From JBFJWU01 sp041623475 [NCBI: bacterium] (GTDB lineage Bacteria; J088): 7,298 bases of DNA. Below, piece by piece: positions 6,657 to 7,298 of the stretch. Numbering within the stretch: position 1 is the stretch's first letter; each line of letters starts with the position of its first letter. The notes beneath the pieces were generated by a model. It had not been told where the DNA came from and searched no databases. It saw only the letters and a program-made list of their open reading frames with translations. The stretch spans positions 1 to 7,298 of the forward strand of contig JBFJWU010000168.1 in NCBI GenBank assembly GCA_041623475.1. Direction: 5' to 3'. The translations under genes were made by a program, and so were the position numbers.

Positions 6657-7298
6657 GTGCCCCGGCCCGGAAAATAGGCATTATTGGTGGTACCGGCGCC
6701 GAAGCCCGTGGCATTGCAATCAGGTGGGCCAAGGCCGGTCACCAGGTGACAATCGGGTCCCGCGATGCACAGCGCGGGGCGGACAAGGCGGCCGAATTGG
6801 CCACCGAGTTCGACATTGAACTGCAGGGCAGTGACAACGCAGGTTGTGTCCGTGGTGCTGATGTAGTGCTGCTGTCGATCCCGTACAGCGGTCACGGTGA
6901 CACATTGCGGACGCTGAAAGACGACCTGCAGGGTAAGGTCCTGATCGACATCACGGTGCCACTGCAGCCGCCCAAGGTGCGTTCGGTGAATTTACCGGAC
7001 GGGCAGGCGGCCGCACTGGAGGCGCAGGCAATCCTGGGCGATGGGGTGACGGTCGCTGCGGCGATGCACCATATTGCCGCCCACTGGCTGGAACAGGTTG
7101 ACCGCGAAATCGACTGCGATGTCCTGGTGGCCTGCAATGACAAGGACGTTCGGCATCAGGTTATCGAACTGATCGGCGACCTGGGCATGAATGCGATCTC
7201 TGCAGGCGTGCTTAAGAACGCCATTGCGCTGGAGTCGCTGACGCCTGTGCTGCTGCATATGAACTCGGTTTACAAGGGGCACGCCGGGATTCGGATCA
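6653..7298 (+). CDS. npdG: NADPH:F420 oxidoreductase (F420-dependent NADP reductase), 3' partial
   Basis: Rossmann-fold enzyme transferring hydride between NADP(H) and coenzyme F420. It starts at ATG 6653 in an ATGA overlap with the preceding stop, which implies translational coupling, and stays open to the window end (215 codons). KIGIIGGTGAEARGIAIRWA (7-26) is the dinucleotide-binding loop. GSRD (35-38) supplies the Ser-Arg pair expected to bind the NADPH 2'-phosphate. DVVLLSIPYSGHGDTL, GKVLIDITVPLQPPKV and VAAAMHHIAAHWL are hallmark Fno/NpdG segments. The end HAGIRI fits the family C-terminus (GIRITGL-like), so probably only a handful of residues are missing. Its pairing with an F420-dependent LLM enzyme suggests it regenerates F420H2 from NADPH, or passes F420H2 electrons to NADP+, for that partner. 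An alternative is a generic NAD(P)-binding protein, but the motif set argues for F420 use. Confidence 0.92.
   Translation, partial: MSAPARKIGIIGGTGAEARGIAIRWAKAGHQVTIGSRDAQRGADKAAELATEFDIELQGSDNAGCVRGADVVLLSIPYSGHGDTLRTLKDDLQGKVLIDITVPLQPPKVRSVNLPDGQAAALEAQAILGDGVTVAAAMHHIAAHWLEQVDREIDCDVLVACNDKDVRHQVIELIGDLGMNAISAGVLKNAIALESLTPVLLHMNSVYKGHAGIRI

Overview
The window is a compact, all-plus-strand catabolic gene cluster from a bacterium of moderately high GC content (roughly 58-60% by eye). It encodes acyl-CoA beta-oxidation enzymes followed by coenzyme F420 enzymes. Gene spacing is tight (4-base overlap, 0, 2, 18, 36 and 53 bases), and five of the seven starts visible in the window are GTG or TTG. 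Host taxonomy cannot be fixed from this. The protein types resemble the steroid-degradation genes of Mycobacterium/Rhodococcus, but F420 use and such clusters also occur in Chloroflexota, some Proteobacteria and many uncultured lineages.

Layout. (1) 1-1100: a thiolase missing only its N-terminus, resembling FadA6. (2) 1101-1284: a 184-base imperfect palindrome abutting the thiolase stop codon. It has 17-base terminal inverted repeats (one mismatch), a hairpin at its exact centre and an internal 12-base direct repeat. It looks like a MITE/REP-type element or a structured RNA. (3) 1319-2446: an acyl-CoA dehydrogenase (ACAD) that seems to lack both canonical catalytic glutamates. (4) 2449-3105: an uncharacterised protein built from two copies of a dimeric alpha/beta-barrel-like domain. 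(5) 3106-4275: a second ACAD, strongly resembling FadE30. (6) 4294-5073: a short-chain dehydrogenase strongly resembling IpdF. (7) 5127-5585: a PaaI-type hotdog thioesterase. (8) 5622-6656: a luciferase-like F420-dependent oxidoreductase of the Rv3520c type. (9) 6653-7298: an NADPH:F420 oxidoreductase, cut a few codons before its expected end.

Interpretation. FadA6-like, FadE30-like and IpdF-like proteins together point to degradation of the last two steroid rings (the HIP/indanedione-propionate pathway) or of a related polycyclic or terpenoid acid. FadE30 and IpdF are also encoded side by side in the actinobacterial KstR2 regulon. The ACADs would desaturate CoA esters, the SDR would interconvert a ring hydroxyl and ketone, the thiolase would cleave 3-oxoacyl-CoAs, and the thioesterase might release stalled CoA esters. 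The final gene pair would couple an F420-dependent redox step to the NADP(H) pool. FadD3, IpdAB, EchA20 and IpdC, which would confirm the pathway, are not in this window. Family matches were made by reading against remembered sequences; no alignment was run.
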